From Halobacillus dabanensis (GTDB taxonomy: Bacteria; Bacillota; Bacilli; Bacillales; Halobacillaceae): DNA of 64,000 nucleotides. This document shows positions 1 to 8,319 of this stretch, piece by piece. The stretch spans positions 1 to 64,000 of the forward strand of contig NZ_FOSB01000014.1 in assembly GCF_900114165.1 (NCBI RefSeq). Reading direction: 5' to 3'. The notes beneath the pieces were generated by a model, which was not told the DNA's origin, made no database searches, and saw nothing but the letters and a program-made list of their open reading frames with translations. The stretch's first letter is position 1, and each line of letters begins with the position of its first letter. The translations under genes and the position numbers were made by a program.

Positions 1-135
1 GAAGCCCCCCTTGAGATGAGATTTCCCTTTGCTTTAAGCAAATAAGATCCCTCAGAGACGATGAGGTTGATAGGTCCGAGGTGGAAGCGTGGTGACACGT
101 GGAGCTGACGGATACTAATGGATCGATGACTTATC
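1..135 (+). rRNA. 23S ribosomal RNA, 3' end (partial)
   Basis: The first bases match the conserved 3' terminal region of bacterial 23S rRNA, including the segment reading GGTGACACGTGGAGCTGACG and the terminal GATACTAATGGATCGA. The 5' part lies outside the window. The 3' boundary is approximate. The 5S rRNA follows about 100 bases later, as in a normal rrn operon. Confidence 0.93.
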
Positions 136-231
136 TATCCTATAGATAGCTTTCGTGAAAAGATAGTTACTTTTTCATCATAGAATGTTTCCTTATCCAG
201 TTTTGAGGGTTCACCTCAAACTTTATAATGA

Positions 232-346
232 TGTGGTGGTGAAGGCGAAGAGGTCACACCTGTTCCCATGCCGAACACAGCAGTTAAGCTCTTCAGCGCC
301 GATGGTAGTCGGGTTTACCCCCGTGAGAGTAGGACGCCGCCACATT
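232..346 (+). rRNA. rrf: 5S ribosomal RNA
   Basis: The segment matches Bacillus 5S rRNA: the GAAGAGGTCACACC block, CCGAACACAG, AGCTCTTCAGCGCCGATGGT and the closing GAGAGTAGGACGCCGCCA. The terminal GTGGTGG and CCGCCAC pair to close the molecule at about 115 nt. Ends are uncertain by a few bases. Confidence 0.93.
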
Positions 347-387
347 GTTTCTCTTTCCTTATTAATGCTTTAGGAGACTAATATTAT

Positions 388-462
388 TCCAACGTAGCTC
401 AGTGGTAGAGCAATCGGCTGTTAACCGATCGGTCGTAGGTTCGAATCCTACCGTTGGAGCCA
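388..462 (+). tRNA. tRNA-Asn (GTT)
   Basis: Full cloverleaf with acceptor arms TCCAACG/CGTTGGA, anticodon loop CTGTTAACC giving anticodon GTT, T-arm GGTTCGAATCC and an encoded CCA end. It is the first of ten tRNA genes following the 5S rRNA. Confidence 0.96.
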
Positions 463-465
463 CTT

Positions 466-537
<72 letters not shown>

Positions 538-559
538 CTGAGAAAACCGATATACCCAA

Positions 560-634
560 GGCCCGTTGGTCAAGTGGTTAAGACACCGCCCTTTCACGGC
601 GGTAACACGGGTTCGAATCCCGTACGGGTCACCA
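560..634 (+). tRNA. tRNA-Glu (TTC)
   Basis: Acceptor arms GGCCCGT/ACGGGTC, anticodon stem CCGCC/GGCGG around CTTTCAC (anticodon TTC), T-arm GGTTCGAATCC, CCA encoded. Confidence 0.96.
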
Positions 635-640
635 CTTTTC

Positions 641-716
641 GGAGGATTAGCTCAGCTGGGAGAGCACTTGCCTTACAAGCAAGGGGTCGCAGGTTCGAAC
701 CCTGCATCCTCCACCA
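641..716 (+). tRNA. tRNA-Val (TAC)
   Basis: Acceptor arms GGAGGAT/ATCCTCC, anticodon stem CTTGC/GCAAG around CTTACAA (anticodon TAC), T-arm GGTTCGAACC, CCA encoded. Confidence 0.96.
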
Positions 717-732
717 TTAAATCTTATAAATT

Positions 733-808
733 GCCGGCCTAGCTCAACTGGTAGAGCAACTGATTTGTAATCAGTAGGTTGGGGGTTCAAGTCCTCTGGC
801 CGGCACCA
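733..808 (+). tRNA. tRNA-Thr (TGT)
   Basis: Acceptor arms GCCGGCC/GGCCGGC, anticodon stem CTGAT/ATCAG around TTGTA (anticodon TGT), T-arm GGTTCAAGTCC, CCA encoded. It is the second Thr isoacceptor in this cluster. Confidence 0.95.
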
Positions 809-823
809 CTTGTTTAATTCAGT

Positions 824-909
824 GGAGGGATAGCGAAGTTGGCCAAACGCGGCGGACTGTAAATCCGCTCCCATCGGGTTCGTAGGTTCGAGTCCTACTC
901 CCTCCACCA
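824..909 (+). tRNA. tRNA-Tyr (GTA)
   Basis: An 86-nt class II tRNA with a long variable arm. Acceptor arms are GGAGGGA/TCCCTCC, the anticodon loop ACTGTAAAT gives anticodon GTA, the T-arm is GGTTCGAGTCC, and CCA is encoded. Confidence 0.95.
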
Positions 910-1017
910 TTTTAAATGATTATAATGGCTGACATTATCGATCAGCTATTTTTTATGAAATTAAACAAGGTTATTGTATAATAATCTTTATATGGTAAAT
1001 ACTATTTTTGTAATTGT

Positions 1018-1092
1018 TGGGCCATAGCCAAGCGGTAAGGCAACGGTTTTTGGTACCGTCATGCGCTGGTTCGAATCCAGCTGGCCCAGCCA
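1018..1092 (+). tRNA. tRNA-Gln (TTG)
   Basis: Acceptor arms TGGGCCA/TGGCCCA, anticodon stem ACGGT/ACCGT around TTTTGGT (anticodon TTG), T-arm GGTTCGAATCC, CCA encoded. A spacer of about 108 nt separates it from tRNA-Tyr. Confidence 0.95.
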
Positions 1093-1130
1093 TTTTTTAT
1101 AAAGATGTTATACTGGGAAGATAAAATTAT

Positions 1131-1203
1131 GAGCCATTAGCTCAGCTGGTAGAGCATCTGACTTTTAATCAGAGGGTCGAAGGTTCGAATCCTTCATGGC
1201 TCA
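1131..1203 (+). tRNA. tRNA-Lys (TTT)
   Basis: Acceptor arms GAGCCAT/ATGGCTC, anticodon stem TCTGA/TCAGA around CTTTTAA (anticodon TTT), T-arm GGTTCGAATCC. The CCA end is not encoded. Confidence 0.94.
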
Positions 1204-1221
1204 TCTTTCATAATTTTATAT

Positions 1222-1296
1222 GCGGGAGTAGTTCAGTGGTAGAACACCACCTTGCCAAGGTGGGGGTCGCGGGTTCGAATCCCGTCTCCCGCTCCA
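1222..1296 (+). tRNA. tRNA-Gly (GCC)
   Basis: Acceptor arms GCGGGAG/CTCCCGC, anticodon stem CCACC/GGTGG around TTGCCAA (anticodon GCC), T-arm GGTTCGAATCC, CCA encoded. Confidence 0.96.
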
Positions 1297-1299
1297 TAT

Positions 1300-1372
1300 G
1301 GGGCCTTAGCTCAGCTGGGAGAGCGCCTGCTTTGCACGCAGGAGGTCAGCGGTTCGATCCCGCTAGGCTCCA
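1300..1372 (+). tRNA. tRNA-Ala (TGC)
   Basis: Acceptor arms GGGGCCT/AGGCTCC (one G-U pair), anticodon stem CCTGC/GCAGG around TTTGCAC (anticodon TGC), T-arm GGTTCGATCC. The end reads ACTA, so CCA is not encoded. It starts three bases after tRNA-Gly. Confidence 0.94.
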
Positions 1373-1378
1373 CTACTC

Positions 1379-1410
1379 AACCTGACATCTGATTGATGTC
1401 AGGTTTTTTG
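1379..1410 (+). terminator. Terminator of the rRNA/tRNA operon
   Basis: Inverted repeat AACCTGACATC / GATGTCAGGTT with a short loop, followed by a run of T. It sits just after the last tRNA. Confidence 0.9.
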
Positions 1411-1432
1411 TATTAAATTATTCTTCACTTAT

Positions 1433-1560
1433 ATGGCAGTATTCTGGAAGACTCGATTTCGAGATAATGGAAGTGCTTTAGGGGCTGCAGGAAAGCGAGT
1501 TGCTTCCAAGACCCCATTCGCACTCTTCATATGTCTCGAAACTGAGTCTTCAAGATAAAG
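1433..1560. repeat. Intergenic repeat family, copy 1 (inverted termini)
   Basis: This roughly 128-bp segment starts with GAAGACTCGATTTCGAGA and ends with the near-reverse-complement TCTCGAAACTGAGTCTTC, with a GGGG...CCCC hairpin inside. The same termini recur at about 4371, 24081, 24340, 28378 and 50522. The rest of the tRNA-rocF gap, apart from the rocF promoter, holds nothing I recognise. Confidence 0.7.
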
Positions 1561-1742
1561 GAGCTTTTATTGAATAAGGAATCAACTGGTGGGGAAGGAT
1601 AAAACCCTATGATTTTCGATAGAGAAAGTATGACGGAAAACTATATCCATTATATGTAAAAAGAGCGAAGTAACTTGTAAAAATGCATGATTACATACGT
1701 TTTCATACTGCTAGTCGTATATATATACACAAAGGTGTCCAG

Positions 1743-1772
1743 TTGAGTCATCTTCCCAAAAACGGATACAAT
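1743..1772 (+). promoter_or_regulatory. Probable sigma-A promoter of rocF
   Basis: TTGAGT and TACAAT hexamers are separated by 18 nt and lie 29 nt before the rocF start codon. No arginine-type operator was recognised. Confidence 0.5.
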
Positions 1773-1800
1773 TATAGTAGAAGATAAAGGAGGAACTTTA

Positions 1801-2703
1801 ATGAATAAACAGCTTTCAGTAATCGGTGTACCTATGGACCTTGGGCAAATGCGCCGTGGTGTAGATATGGGGCCGAGCGCAATCCGTTATGCGGGGATGG
1901 TTGAACGTCTGGAACAGTTGAAATATGAGATTGAAGATCTAGGAGACATTGATATTCCTCGTCCGGAACCTAATGCAGATAATAGACAGGATAACTTACG
2001 AAATTTAAATGAAATAGCAGAAGGAAGCAGTCGTCTTGCAAAGTCGGTAGATCAAGTAATAGAAAATAAACGTTTCCCTTTAGTTCTGGGGGGAGATCAC
2101 AGTATCGCTATGGGAACTCTAGCTGGGGTAGCGAAACATTATGATAACCTTGGAGTCATTTGGTACGATGCTCATGGAGATCTTAATACCGCAGACAGTT
2201 CTCCATCTGGTAACATCCATGGCATGCCACTAGCAGTAAGTTTGGGTATTGGCCATGAAAAACTGACTGGTATTCATGATTACGAACCGAAAATAAAACC
2301 GGAAAATGTGGTGATTATCGGAGCTCGTTCCTTGGATGAGGGAGAGCGGGTCCTTATTAAAGAAAGAGGAATCAAAGTCTATACGATGCACGAAGTGGAT
2401 CGTATGGGTATGACACAAGTGATAGAGGAAGCGATAGATTATTTGAAGGAACGTACAGATGGGGTACACTTGAGCCTTGATCTTGATGGTTTGGACCCTA
2501 GTGATGCACCGGGAGTAGGTACACCGGTCATTGGAGGATTAAGTTACCGTGAAAGTCACTTGGCTATGGAAATGCTTCACCAGTCAGGTATGATCACTTC
2601 TGCTGAGTTTGTCGAAGTGAATCCGATTTTAGATGAAAAAAATAAAACCGCTAGCGTAGCGGTAGGGTTGATGGGCTCTCTATTTGGGGAAAGTTTGAAA
2701 TAA
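1801..2703 (+). CDS. rocF: Arginase (L-arginine amidinohydrolase)
   Basis: Hydrolyses L-arginine to ornithine and urea in the cytoplasm, the first step of arginine catabolism. The 300-aa length is typical of bacterial arginase. The ureohydrolase metal motifs are all present: GGDHS near residue 97, DAHGD near residue 124 and SLDLDGLDP near residue 223, which supply the His/Asp ligands of the binuclear manganese site. An AAGGAGG ribosome binding site precedes the ATG, and a plausible promoter lies upstream. It is monocistronic, between the tRNA operon and a terminator. Ornithine made here could also feed cell-wall synthesis if the organism has an ornithine-type peptidoglycan, but that is speculation. 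Confidence 0.95.
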   Translation: MNKQLSVIGVPMDLGQMRRGVDMGPSAIRYAGMVERLEQLKYEIEDLGDIDIPRPEPNADNRQDNLRNLNEIAEGSSRLAKSVDQVIENKRFPLVLGGDHSIAMGTLAGVAKHYDNLGVIWYDAHGDLNTADSSPSGNIHGMPLAVSLGIGHEKLTGIHDYEPKIKPENVVIIGARSLDEGERVLIKERGIKVYTMHEVDRMGMTQVIEEAIDYLKERTDGVHLSLDLDGLDPSDAPGVGTPVIGGLSYRESHLAMEMLHQSGMITSAEFVEVNPILDEKNKTASVAVGLMGSLFGESLK

Positions 2704-2715
2704 AATGGCGAAGTA

Positions 2716-2910
2716 TTAACAGTAACTTGCCTTTTGAAGGGCAGGTTGCTGTTTTTTATATTTTAAGGTCTCGTATTCATTCAATAAACGATCTAGTTTG
2801 ACACTGATCCGCACAACTTCTGGTGAACTCAGCTTATGGATGCTGGCTAAACGTGTCATTTCTACACGACAAGCTTCGATTTCTTCCGTCAAAGCAGTGA
2901 CTCGCTTCAT
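2716..2910 (-). CDS. Spo0E-family aspartyl-phosphate phosphatase
   Basis: A 64-aa protein with the Spo0E-family signature in its second half: SPEVVRISVKLDRLLNEY, matching the usual S-x-x-L-D-x-L-[IL]-x-x-Y core. Family members (Spo0E, YisI, YnzD) dephosphorylate Spo0A~P and delay sporulation; a cytoplasmic two-helix fold is expected. A strong AGGAGGAAG ribosome binding site precedes the ATG. The gene is transcribed alone, convergent with rocF, and its 3' end lies in the rocF terminator. Its exact target cannot be decided from sequence. Confidence 0.85.
   Translation of the reverse strand: MKRVTALTEEIEACRVEMTRLASIHKLSSPEVVRISVKLDRLLNEYETLKYKKQQPALQKASYC
2718..2756 (+). terminator. Terminator after rocF
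   Basis: A 14-bp stem (AACAGTAACTTGCC pairing with GGCAGGTTGCTGTT, including G-U pairs) followed by TTTT. It overlaps the 3' end of the convergent Spo0E-like gene. Confidence 0.85.
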
Positions 2911-3006
2911 AATAATACTTCCTCCTATGAAATTTTTTACATTTACAGCTTTATAACCGATACTAAAAAAAGTTAAACTTATATTAGTGAAAAAAAGATA
3001 TTTTTT

Positions 3007-3033
3007 TGAAACTTTCGGGCGAGGTCATCCGTA
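3007..3033 (+). promoter_or_regulatory. SigW-type autoregulatory promoter
   Basis: TGAAAC and CGTA are separated by 17 nt, matching the known SigW consensus (TGAAAC-N16/17-CGTA), 38 nt before the sigW start codon. This fits the known autoregulation of sigW in Bacillus. Confidence 0.85.
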
Positions 3034-3070
3034 AAGGATATCGACCGCACGTATAGCGGAGGTATAGCGA

Positions 3071-3634
3071 ATGGAAACCATGATTAAACAAAAAATTAAA
3101 GAGGTCAAAAAGGGAGATCAATCGGCATTTGAGGACATTGTATCTTTTTATCAAAACAAAGTCTATCATATTTGCCTCCGTATGGTCGGTAACTCCTATG
3201 AAGCCGAGGATTTGGCTCAAGAGGCTTTTATCCGGGCATATACGAACCTCCATACTTTTGACGAAAAGCGTAAGTTCTCGACATGGCTTTACCGCATTGC
3301 TACCAACTTGTCCATTGACCGTATACGAAAGAAGAAGCCTGATTACCATTTGGATGCTGAGGTGAGAGGGACGGAAGGTCTGGATATGTATTCGCAGCTG
3401 GCTGCTGATCAAGCTTTGCCTGAGGAGGAAGTGGAAAGCCTTGAGCTTCAAACGTATATTCATAAAGAAATCTTGGCTCTTCCCCCTAAGTATCGCAGTG
3501 TTATTGTTCTTCGCTACTTAGACGAGTTAGCTCTTCAGGAGATTGCAGAAGTTCTGGATATTCCTGTAGGGACAGTTAAGACGAGGGTTCACCGGGGGAG
3601 AGAGGCATTACGTAAGAGGCTTCGACATGTGTGA
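3071..3634 (+). CDS. sigW: ECF RNA polymerase sigma factor SigW
   Basis: A 187-aa extracytoplasmic-function sigma factor directing transcription of envelope-stress and antimicrobial-resistance genes. Region 2 (AEDLAQEAFIRAY near residue 45, then KFSTWLYRIATNLSIDRIRK) and region 4 (LPPKYRSVIVLRY ... GTVKTRVHRGREALRK) are clear, and the sequence follows Bacillus subtilis SigW closely along its whole length, including KKPDY and LDAEV. GGAGG lies at the proper distance before the ATG. It is followed after 15 nt by rsiW, forming the usual autoregulated pair. Confidence 0.97.
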   Translation: METMIKQKIKEVKKGDQSAFEDIVSFYQNKVYHICLRMVGNSYEAEDLAQEAFIRAYTNLHTFDEKRKFSTWLYRIATNLSIDRIRKKKPDYHLDAEVRGTEGLDMYSQLAADQALPEEEVESLELQTYIHKEILALPPKYRSVIVLRYLDELALQEIAEVLDIPVGTVKTRVHRGREALRKRLRHV

Positions 3635-3649
3635 AGGAGTTGAGAGGGA

Positions 3650-4306
3650 ATGAATTGCAATAAAGAGGCAATTGCACTCATGCATCAATATTTGGATGGG
3701 GAATTATATAAAGATGACGAGAGACGACTGAGAGACCATTTGCAAACGTGTCCATCCTGTCAGGAACATTTTCATGAATTGAAGAGAACAACCACTTTGA
3801 TTAAAAATACAACATCAGTATCAGCACCACCGAGATTTACAGCGAATGTAATGGCGAATTTACCAAAAGAGAAGAAACGGAAAAACTATTTGCGGCAACT
3901 CCAGCGGCATCCGATTTTAACGGCAGCTGCCATCTTCTTCATTTTGATGTTCAGCGGTATATTCACAGCATGGAACCAAGATCAACAGGTAACTGTTTCA
4001 AAACAAGAAAACTTGGAGATAAGGGATCATACGGTCATCGTACCTGAAGGGGTTACGGTTCAGGGAGATCTTGTCGTAAGGAATGGTGACTTGAGGATCC
4101 ATGGGAAAGTGGACGGGGATATTACCATCATCAATGGTGATATTATTGGTGAAAATCCTCAAGGGGGTACAAATGATCAATTAGATCGTAACAACCTCCG
4201 TGCCTATTCAGGAGAATTGACAGAAGTGAACCAAGTTTATGAGTGGATATGGTATCACACTAAAAACACCGTGAAAGAAATATTCTCTTTCGAATCTGAC
4301 GAATAA
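3650..4306 (+). CDS. rsiW: Anti-sigma-W factor RsiW
   Basis: A single-pass membrane protein that sequesters SigW until cleaved by site-1/RasP-type proteases. The cytoplasmic N-terminus carries the zinc-binding anti-sigma motif H-x3-C-x2-C (DHLQTCPSC, about residues 30-37). One transmembrane helix lies at about residues 87-108 and is followed by an extracytoplasmic part rich in V/G/D (polymer-like 'VVRNGDLRIHGKVDGD' stretch). The length of 218 aa is close to B. subtilis RsiW. It is translated right after sigW and followed by a strong terminator. Confidence 0.95.
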   Translation: MNCNKEAIALMHQYLDGELYKDDERRLRDHLQTCPSCQEHFHELKRTTTLIKNTTSVSAPPRFTANVMANLPKEKKRKNYLRQLQRHPILTAAAIFFILMFSGIFTAWNQDQQVTVSKQENLEIRDHTVIVPEGVTVQGDLVVRNGDLRIHGKVDGDITIINGDIIGENPQGGTNDQLDRNNLRAYSGELTEVNQVYEWIWYHTKNTVKEIFSFESDE

Positions 4307-4309
4307 CAG

Positions 4310-4341
4310 GCAGGGGAACATTCCAGTTCCTCTGCTTTTTT
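4310..4341 (+). terminator. Terminator of sigW-rsiW
   Basis: Stem GCAGGGGAAC / GTTCCTCTGC with a 6-nt loop and a following T run. Confidence 0.88.
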
Positions 4342-4370
4342 TACTTGTTCCATAAGATATTCACCTAAGA

Positions 4371-4490
4371 ATATGGCAGTTACCCTGAAGATTCCATTCC
4401 GATATGTGATGGAGATTTAGGGCGGGGGGATGAGGTGTTTTCCTGACTACCATCTTCCCAAGCAAATGTCTCGAAACTGATTTCTAGAGA
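4371..4490. repeat. Intergenic repeat family, copy 2 (degenerate)
   Basis: Begins ATATGGCAGT exactly like copy 1 and ends ATGTCTCGAAACTGATTTCT. The inner part (GGCGGGGGGATGAGG...) has diverged. It lies between rsiW and the cdaA promoter. Confidence 0.6.
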
Positions 4491-4540
4491 TTACATTGTT
4501 TGTCTGACTAAATGTTCTCATATATTAGGAAACGGTTATG

Positions 4541-4549
4541 TGATATAAT
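4541..4549 (+). promoter_or_regulatory. Extended -10 promoter for cdaA-cdaR-glmM
   Basis: TGATATAAT is a perfect extended -10 element. No good -35 hexamer is visible at 16-18 nt, as is usual for extended -10 promoters. The implied leader is about 140 nt. Confidence 0.5.
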
Positions 4550-4695
4550 GGTAAATGTGAATTTTTTTAATTGCCCCTCTTTAATTTTATCGTTTGTAGT
4601 ACTGAAAAATGCCAATAGACTACATAGTTGTGTAAAAACGATTATAAGCGGGAACAATGTCTGAGATTTATTTTATATTAAAAGGAAGTGTAGGC

Positions 4696-5508
4696 ATGCT
4701 TGATGGGGGATTGGATGTTTTAGATTACTTTTTGATTACTGTGGATATCGCCCTTGTCTGGTTTGTTGTATATAAATTAATCATGCTGATCCAGGGGACG
4801 AAGGCCGTTCAACTTCTGAAAGGGATTTTTGTCATTCTGGGTATATGGTTATTGAGTAATTTATTTGGACTGACCACATTAAGGTGGCTGATGTCACAAG
4901 CGATTACGTGGGGTTTTCTCGCCATTATCATTTTGTTCCAGCCGGAGCTGAGAAGAGCTTTGGAACAGCTTGGTCGTGGAAGCTTCTTCGGCAGGAACAC
5001 CTCAGAGGAAGAAGATACCGAGAAGACTTTGCAAGCCATTATTAAGTCTTGTAACTATATGGCGAAACGTAGGATCGGAGCTTTGATCACGATTGAACGC
5101 GATACTGGTATGGGTGACTATGTGGAAACGGGCATTCGAGTCGGAGGACATTTGTCCAGCGAACTTCTCACGAACATATTTATACCTAATACACCACTCC
5201 ATGATGGGGCGGTTATACTTAAAAATGATGAAATTGTAGCTGCAGCCTGTTATTTACCTTTGTCTGAGAGTCCTTTCATTTCTAAGGAACTTGGTACTAG
5301 ACACCGGGCGGCGATGGGCATCAGTGAAGTAACAGATGCTTTAACCATTGTAGTATCGGAAGAGACTGGAGCAATTTCCTGTACTAAAAACGGCGAACTC
5401 CATCGTGATCTTGACCAAGTGAAACTGGAAGAGATCTTACGTACGGAGTTGGATTACTCCGCCCCTGCGGTAAAAAGCTGGAACTGGAGGGGGAAAAAGA
5501 ATGGATAA
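4696..5508 (+). CDS. cdaA: Diadenylate cyclase CdaA (c-di-AMP synthase)
   Basis: Membrane-bound enzyme that condenses two ATP to cyclic di-AMP, the essential second messenger controlling potassium and osmolyte homeostasis. Hydrophobic helices cover roughly residues 10-90, followed by the DAC domain with the catalytic DGA (LHDGAVI) and RHR (TRHRAAMG) motifs. The start is placed at 4696 because GGAAG lies at a good distance there and the 270-aa product then aligns with the known N-terminus; an in-frame ATG at 4657 has only a weak site. It overlaps cdaR by 8 nt, and the conserved cdaA-cdaR-glmM order is intact. Confidence 0.96.
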   Translation: MLDGGLDVLDYFLITVDIALVWFVVYKLIMLIQGTKAVQLLKGIFVILGIWLLSNLFGLTTLRWLMSQAITWGFLAIIILFQPELRRALEQLGRGSFFGRNTSEEEDTEKTLQAIIKSCNYMAKRRIGALITIERDTGMGDYVETGIRVGGHLSSELLTNIFIPNTPLHDGAVILKNDEIVAAACYLPLSESPFISKELGTRHRAAMGISEVTDALTIVVSEETGAISCTKNGELHRDLDQVKLEEILRTELDYSAPAVKSWNWRGKKNG

Positions 5509-6484
5509 TTGGTTCAAAAGTGTCTGGTTTATCCGGATTATTTCTCTCATGCTTGCGGGGTTGCTCTGGGTAACCGTCAATGTTGATGACAATATGGATT
5601 CTGATTCCATTTTCTTCAATCAATCTTCGTCCGATATGGAAAGGATGGAGAATATTCCGCTTGAAATCCGATTTGATAGTGAAGAATATGTGGTAAGTGG
5701 GATTCCTCAAGAGGTTTCCGTATCTGTTGAGGGGCCGGCTGGCGCTGTTGCTCCTGTAGCAAGGCAGAAGAACTTTACCGTTTTTGTCGATCTGAACGGT
5801 TTAGGCCCGGGGACACATGAAGTTTCTTTACAACACTCAGGGATTTCTAATCAGCTTTCCGTTACGCTTGATCCTAAGATTATTGAAGTGACGATTGAGG
5901 AAAAAGTCACTCAAGATTATGAAGTGAGTATTGATTATATTAATGAACGCAACCTTGATAGTACGTTAGAGCTTGGAGATCCTGAAGTCAGCCCTTCTGA
6001 AGTATCCATAACAGGCGCTTCCTCCGTCGTACAGAAAGTCGCCTCTGTTAGGGCCATCATTGATGTTGGGGGGACGACAGAAACCATTGAGGAACAAGAA
6101 GCTCCTGTGAAGGTATATGATAATCAGGGGAACGAACTGAATGTCCTTGTCGATCCGACGGCAGTCGAAGTGACGGTTCCGGTTTCTAGAAGAACCAAAG
6201 ATGTCCCTATTAGTGTTGTGCCCCGCGGAGGGAATACAGAAGGGGCACTCATCGACTCTGTCTCCACAGAAACAGAAGAAGTAACACTTAGCGGACCTCA
6301 AGATGTCCTCGATAATATCGATGAAATTTCGGAAGTACCGGTGGATGTGACAGAAGTGACAGAAGATGAGACCCTGGAAGTGGAAATCCCGCTCCCTGAA
6401 GGCGTAACGTCCGCCGACCCAGAAACGATTGATGTGCAAGTAGATGTCGTGGATGAGGAATCAGAAGACGGAGAAGGGCCATAA
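5501..6484 (+). CDS. cdaR: CdaA regulatory protein CdaR (YbbR-domain)
   Basis: Extracytoplasmic regulator of CdaA. One N-terminal transmembrane helix lies at about residues 9-27 (FIRIISLMLAGLLWVTVNV) and is followed by consecutive YbbR repeats recognisable by phrases such as 'PLEIRFDSEEYVVSGIPQ' and 'VSITGASSVV'. At 327 aa it is much shorter than B. subtilis CdaR (about 480 aa), so it appears to carry about three repeats rather than four. The C-terminus is highly acidic. The start overlaps the cdaA stop and has GGAGG just upstream, indicating translational coupling. Confidence 0.92.
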   Translation: MDNWFKSVWFIRIISLMLAGLLWVTVNVDDNMDSDSIFFNQSSSDMERMENIPLEIRFDSEEYVVSGIPQEVSVSVEGPAGAVAPVARQKNFTVFVDLNGLGPGTHEVSLQHSGISNQLSVTLDPKIIEVTIEEKVTQDYEVSIDYINERNLDSTLELGDPEVSPSEVSITGASSVVQKVASVRAIIDVGGTTETIEEQEAPVKVYDNQGNELNVLVDPTAVEVTVPVSRRTKDVPISVVPRGGNTEGALIDSVSTETEEVTLSGPQDVLDNIDEISEVPVDVTEVTEDETLEVEIPLPEGVTSADPETIDVQVDVVDEESEDGEGP

Positions 6485-6554
6485 GCGAGCCAACCGTAAT
6501 AAAACATCGTAATTAATAAATAACGGAAAGAATAGAAAGAGAGGTAGAATGATT

Positions 6555-7904
6555 ATGGGTAAATATTTCGGTACAGATGGTGTACGTGGTGTTGCCAATA
6601 AAGAACTAACACCAGAACTTGCATTCAAATTAGGGCGTTACGGAGGCTATGTGGTCACTAAAGGTGTAGAACGACCGAAAGTATTGATAGGCCGGGACAC
6701 TAGAATCTCTGGTGAAATGTTAGAAGGAGCTCTAGCTGCTGGTTTGCTATCTATCGGTGCAGAAGTTATGCGTCTCGGAGTTATTTCAACACCAGGCGTC
6801 GCCTTTTTGACCAAAGCGATGCAGGCAGAAGCGGGCATTATGATTTCTGCTTCTCATAACCCTGTCGAAGATAACGGTATAAAGTTTTTCGGCCCCGATG
6901 GTTTTAAATTATCAGACTCTCAAGAAGAGGAAATTGAAGCTTTGATTGATGCAGAACAGGACGACCTACCGCGTCCTTCAGGTTCTGACCTTGGTCAAAT
7001 TAATGATTATTTCGAAGGCGGACAAAAGTACTTGCAACACTTGAAGCAAACGGTCGATTATGACTTTGATGGCCTTCACATTGCTCTCGATTGTGCACAT
7101 GGGGCAACCTCTTCCTTGGCTTCCCATTTGTTTGCAGACCTTGAAGCAGATATTTCTTCCATCGGTTCATCACCGGATGGGTTGAATATTAACGATGGCG
7201 TGGGTTCGACACATCCTGAATCTTTACAAGACCTTGTAAAAGAAAAGAGAGCGGATGTCGGCCTGGCGTTTGATGGAGATGGTGATCGCTTAATTGCTGT
7301 AGATGAAAAAGGGAAGATCGTAGATGGAGATAAAATCATGTACATATGTGCAAAGCATATGAATGAGAATGGTACATTGAATCACTCTACAGTTGTATCT
7401 ACAGTCATGAGTAACCTTGGTTTCTACAAAGCTGTCGAAGCGAATGGGATGAAAAGTGATAAGACAGCTGTTGGGGATCGTTATGTCATGGAAGAAATGC
7501 GCCGTGGTGGTTTTAACCTTGGCGGGGAACAGTCTGGTCACATCATTTTCCTTGATCATAATACGACAGGGGATGGCATGTTATCAGCACTGCAACTCGT
7601 AAATGTCATGAAAGAGACAGGAAAGCCGTTATCAGAACTGGCGGGAGAAATGGAGAAATTCCCACAAGTACTGAAGAATGTCCGTGTCATTGATAAAAAT
7701 AGAGTGCAGACTCACCCACGTATTCAGGAAGCAATTCAAGCGGTCGAAGAAGAAATGGGTGACCGTGGACGTGTTCTAGTTCGTCCATCAGGTACGGAAC
7801 CGTTAGTCCGAATTATGGTTGAAGCACCTACGGAGGAACAGTGTGAAGAATATTGCGATAAAGTCGTCCAAGTCGTTGAAGAAGAGCTTGGTTTAGAAGA
7901 ATAA
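6555..7904 (+). CDS. glmM: Phosphoglucosamine mutase
   Basis: Interconverts glucosamine-6-phosphate and glucosamine-1-phosphate on the way to UDP-GlcNAc. The catalytic phosphoserine loop [12 protein letters not shown] is near residue 100, the metal loop FDGDGDR near 240, the sugar-binding GGEQSGH near 325 and the phosphate-binding [12 protein letters not shown] near the C-terminus. The 449-aa length is normal. The ATG at 6555 ([12 protein letters not shown]) is preferred to the one six bases earlier because it fits the family N-terminus and the GAGAGG site spacing. GlmM is known to bind and inhibit CdaA, so its position downstream of cdaA-cdaR matters functionally. Confidence 0.97.
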   Translation: MGKYFGTDGVRGVANKELTPELAFKLGRYGGYVVTKGVERPKVLIGRDTRISGEMLEGALAAGLLSIGAEVMRLGVISTPGVAFLTKAMQAEAGIMISASHNPVEDNGIKFFGPDGFKLSDSQEEEIEALIDAEQDDLPRPSGSDLGQINDYFEGGQKYLQHLKQTVDYDFDGLHIALDCAHGATSSLASHLFADLEADISSIGSSPDGLNINDGVGSTHPESLQDLVKEKRADVGLAFDGDGDRLIAVDEKGKIVDGDKIMYICAKHMNENGTLNHSTVVSTVMSNLGFYKAVEANGMKSDKTAVGDRYVMEEMRRGGFNLGGEQSGHIIFLDHNTTGDGMLSALQLVNVMKETGKPLSELAGEMEKFPQVLKNVRVIDKNRVQTHPRIQEAIQAVEEEMGDRGRVLVRPSGTEPLVRIMVEAPTEEQCEEYCDKVVQVVEEELGLEE

Positions 7905-7917
7905 AAGAAGGAACGGG

Positions 7918-7947
7918 GCGCAGGTCGCACAGGGTGCAGACCTGCGC
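7918..7947 (+). other. Strong hairpin after glmM without a T run
   Basis: GCGCAGGTC pairs with GACCTGCGC and the inner GCAC with GTGC, giving a 13-bp stem with a 3-nt loop and a single bulged A. No T run follows, so it is not a standard intrinsic terminator; it may stabilise the 3' end. Confidence 0.6.
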
Positions 7948-7995
7948 ATATCCTATTACAGAGTCCTTACATTTATATAACAGTTATAATTTTCA

Positions 7996-8024
7996 TTGAC
8001 CCCGTAATGAGGGGTAGGTAAAAT
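7996..8024 (+). promoter_or_regulatory. Sigma-A promoter of glmS
   Basis: TTGACC and TAAAAT separated by exactly 17 nt. Transcription would start near 8031, about 114 nt before the ribozyme cleavage site. Confidence 0.7.
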
Positions 8025-8139
8025 AATAATGTCCTTGAAAAATTTGTCGAAATGATGTTTAGCAAAACAGGCATCAGGAAATGAGAGAAAAAGGACTTGA
8101 TTCAGAGATAGCTAAGGAGGGTGGAGGTCACTTGTAATT

Positions 8140-8296
8140 ATAAAGCGCCAGGACTGTGTGAAACGGACATATTCAGCACAGTTGACGAGGTGGAGGTTCA
8201 TCGAGGTTTCGGCGGATGCCTCCCGGTTGCAACACTTCAACCGTACGTCCAGATGTAAACCGAAGAGGCGACTCTTTGAACAATACATCCTGGACA
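8140..8296 (+). ncRNA. glmS ribozyme (GlcN6P-activated riboswitch)
   Basis: Matches the glmS ribozyme core: the cleavage site A|GCGCC at 8144/8145, then the conserved GACGAGGTGGAGGTT, TTTCGGCGGATGCCTCCCGG and CGACTCTTTGAACAA blocks, and a closing helix between CGTCCAGATGT and ACATCCTGGAC. In the known system, glucosamine-6-phosphate acts as cofactor for self-cleavage, after which RNase J degrades the message and lowers GlmS. It is placed directly upstream of glmS. The 3' boundary is approximate. Confidence 0.95.
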
Positions 8297-8319
8297 AAGT
8301 GATCAAAGAAAAAGAACGG

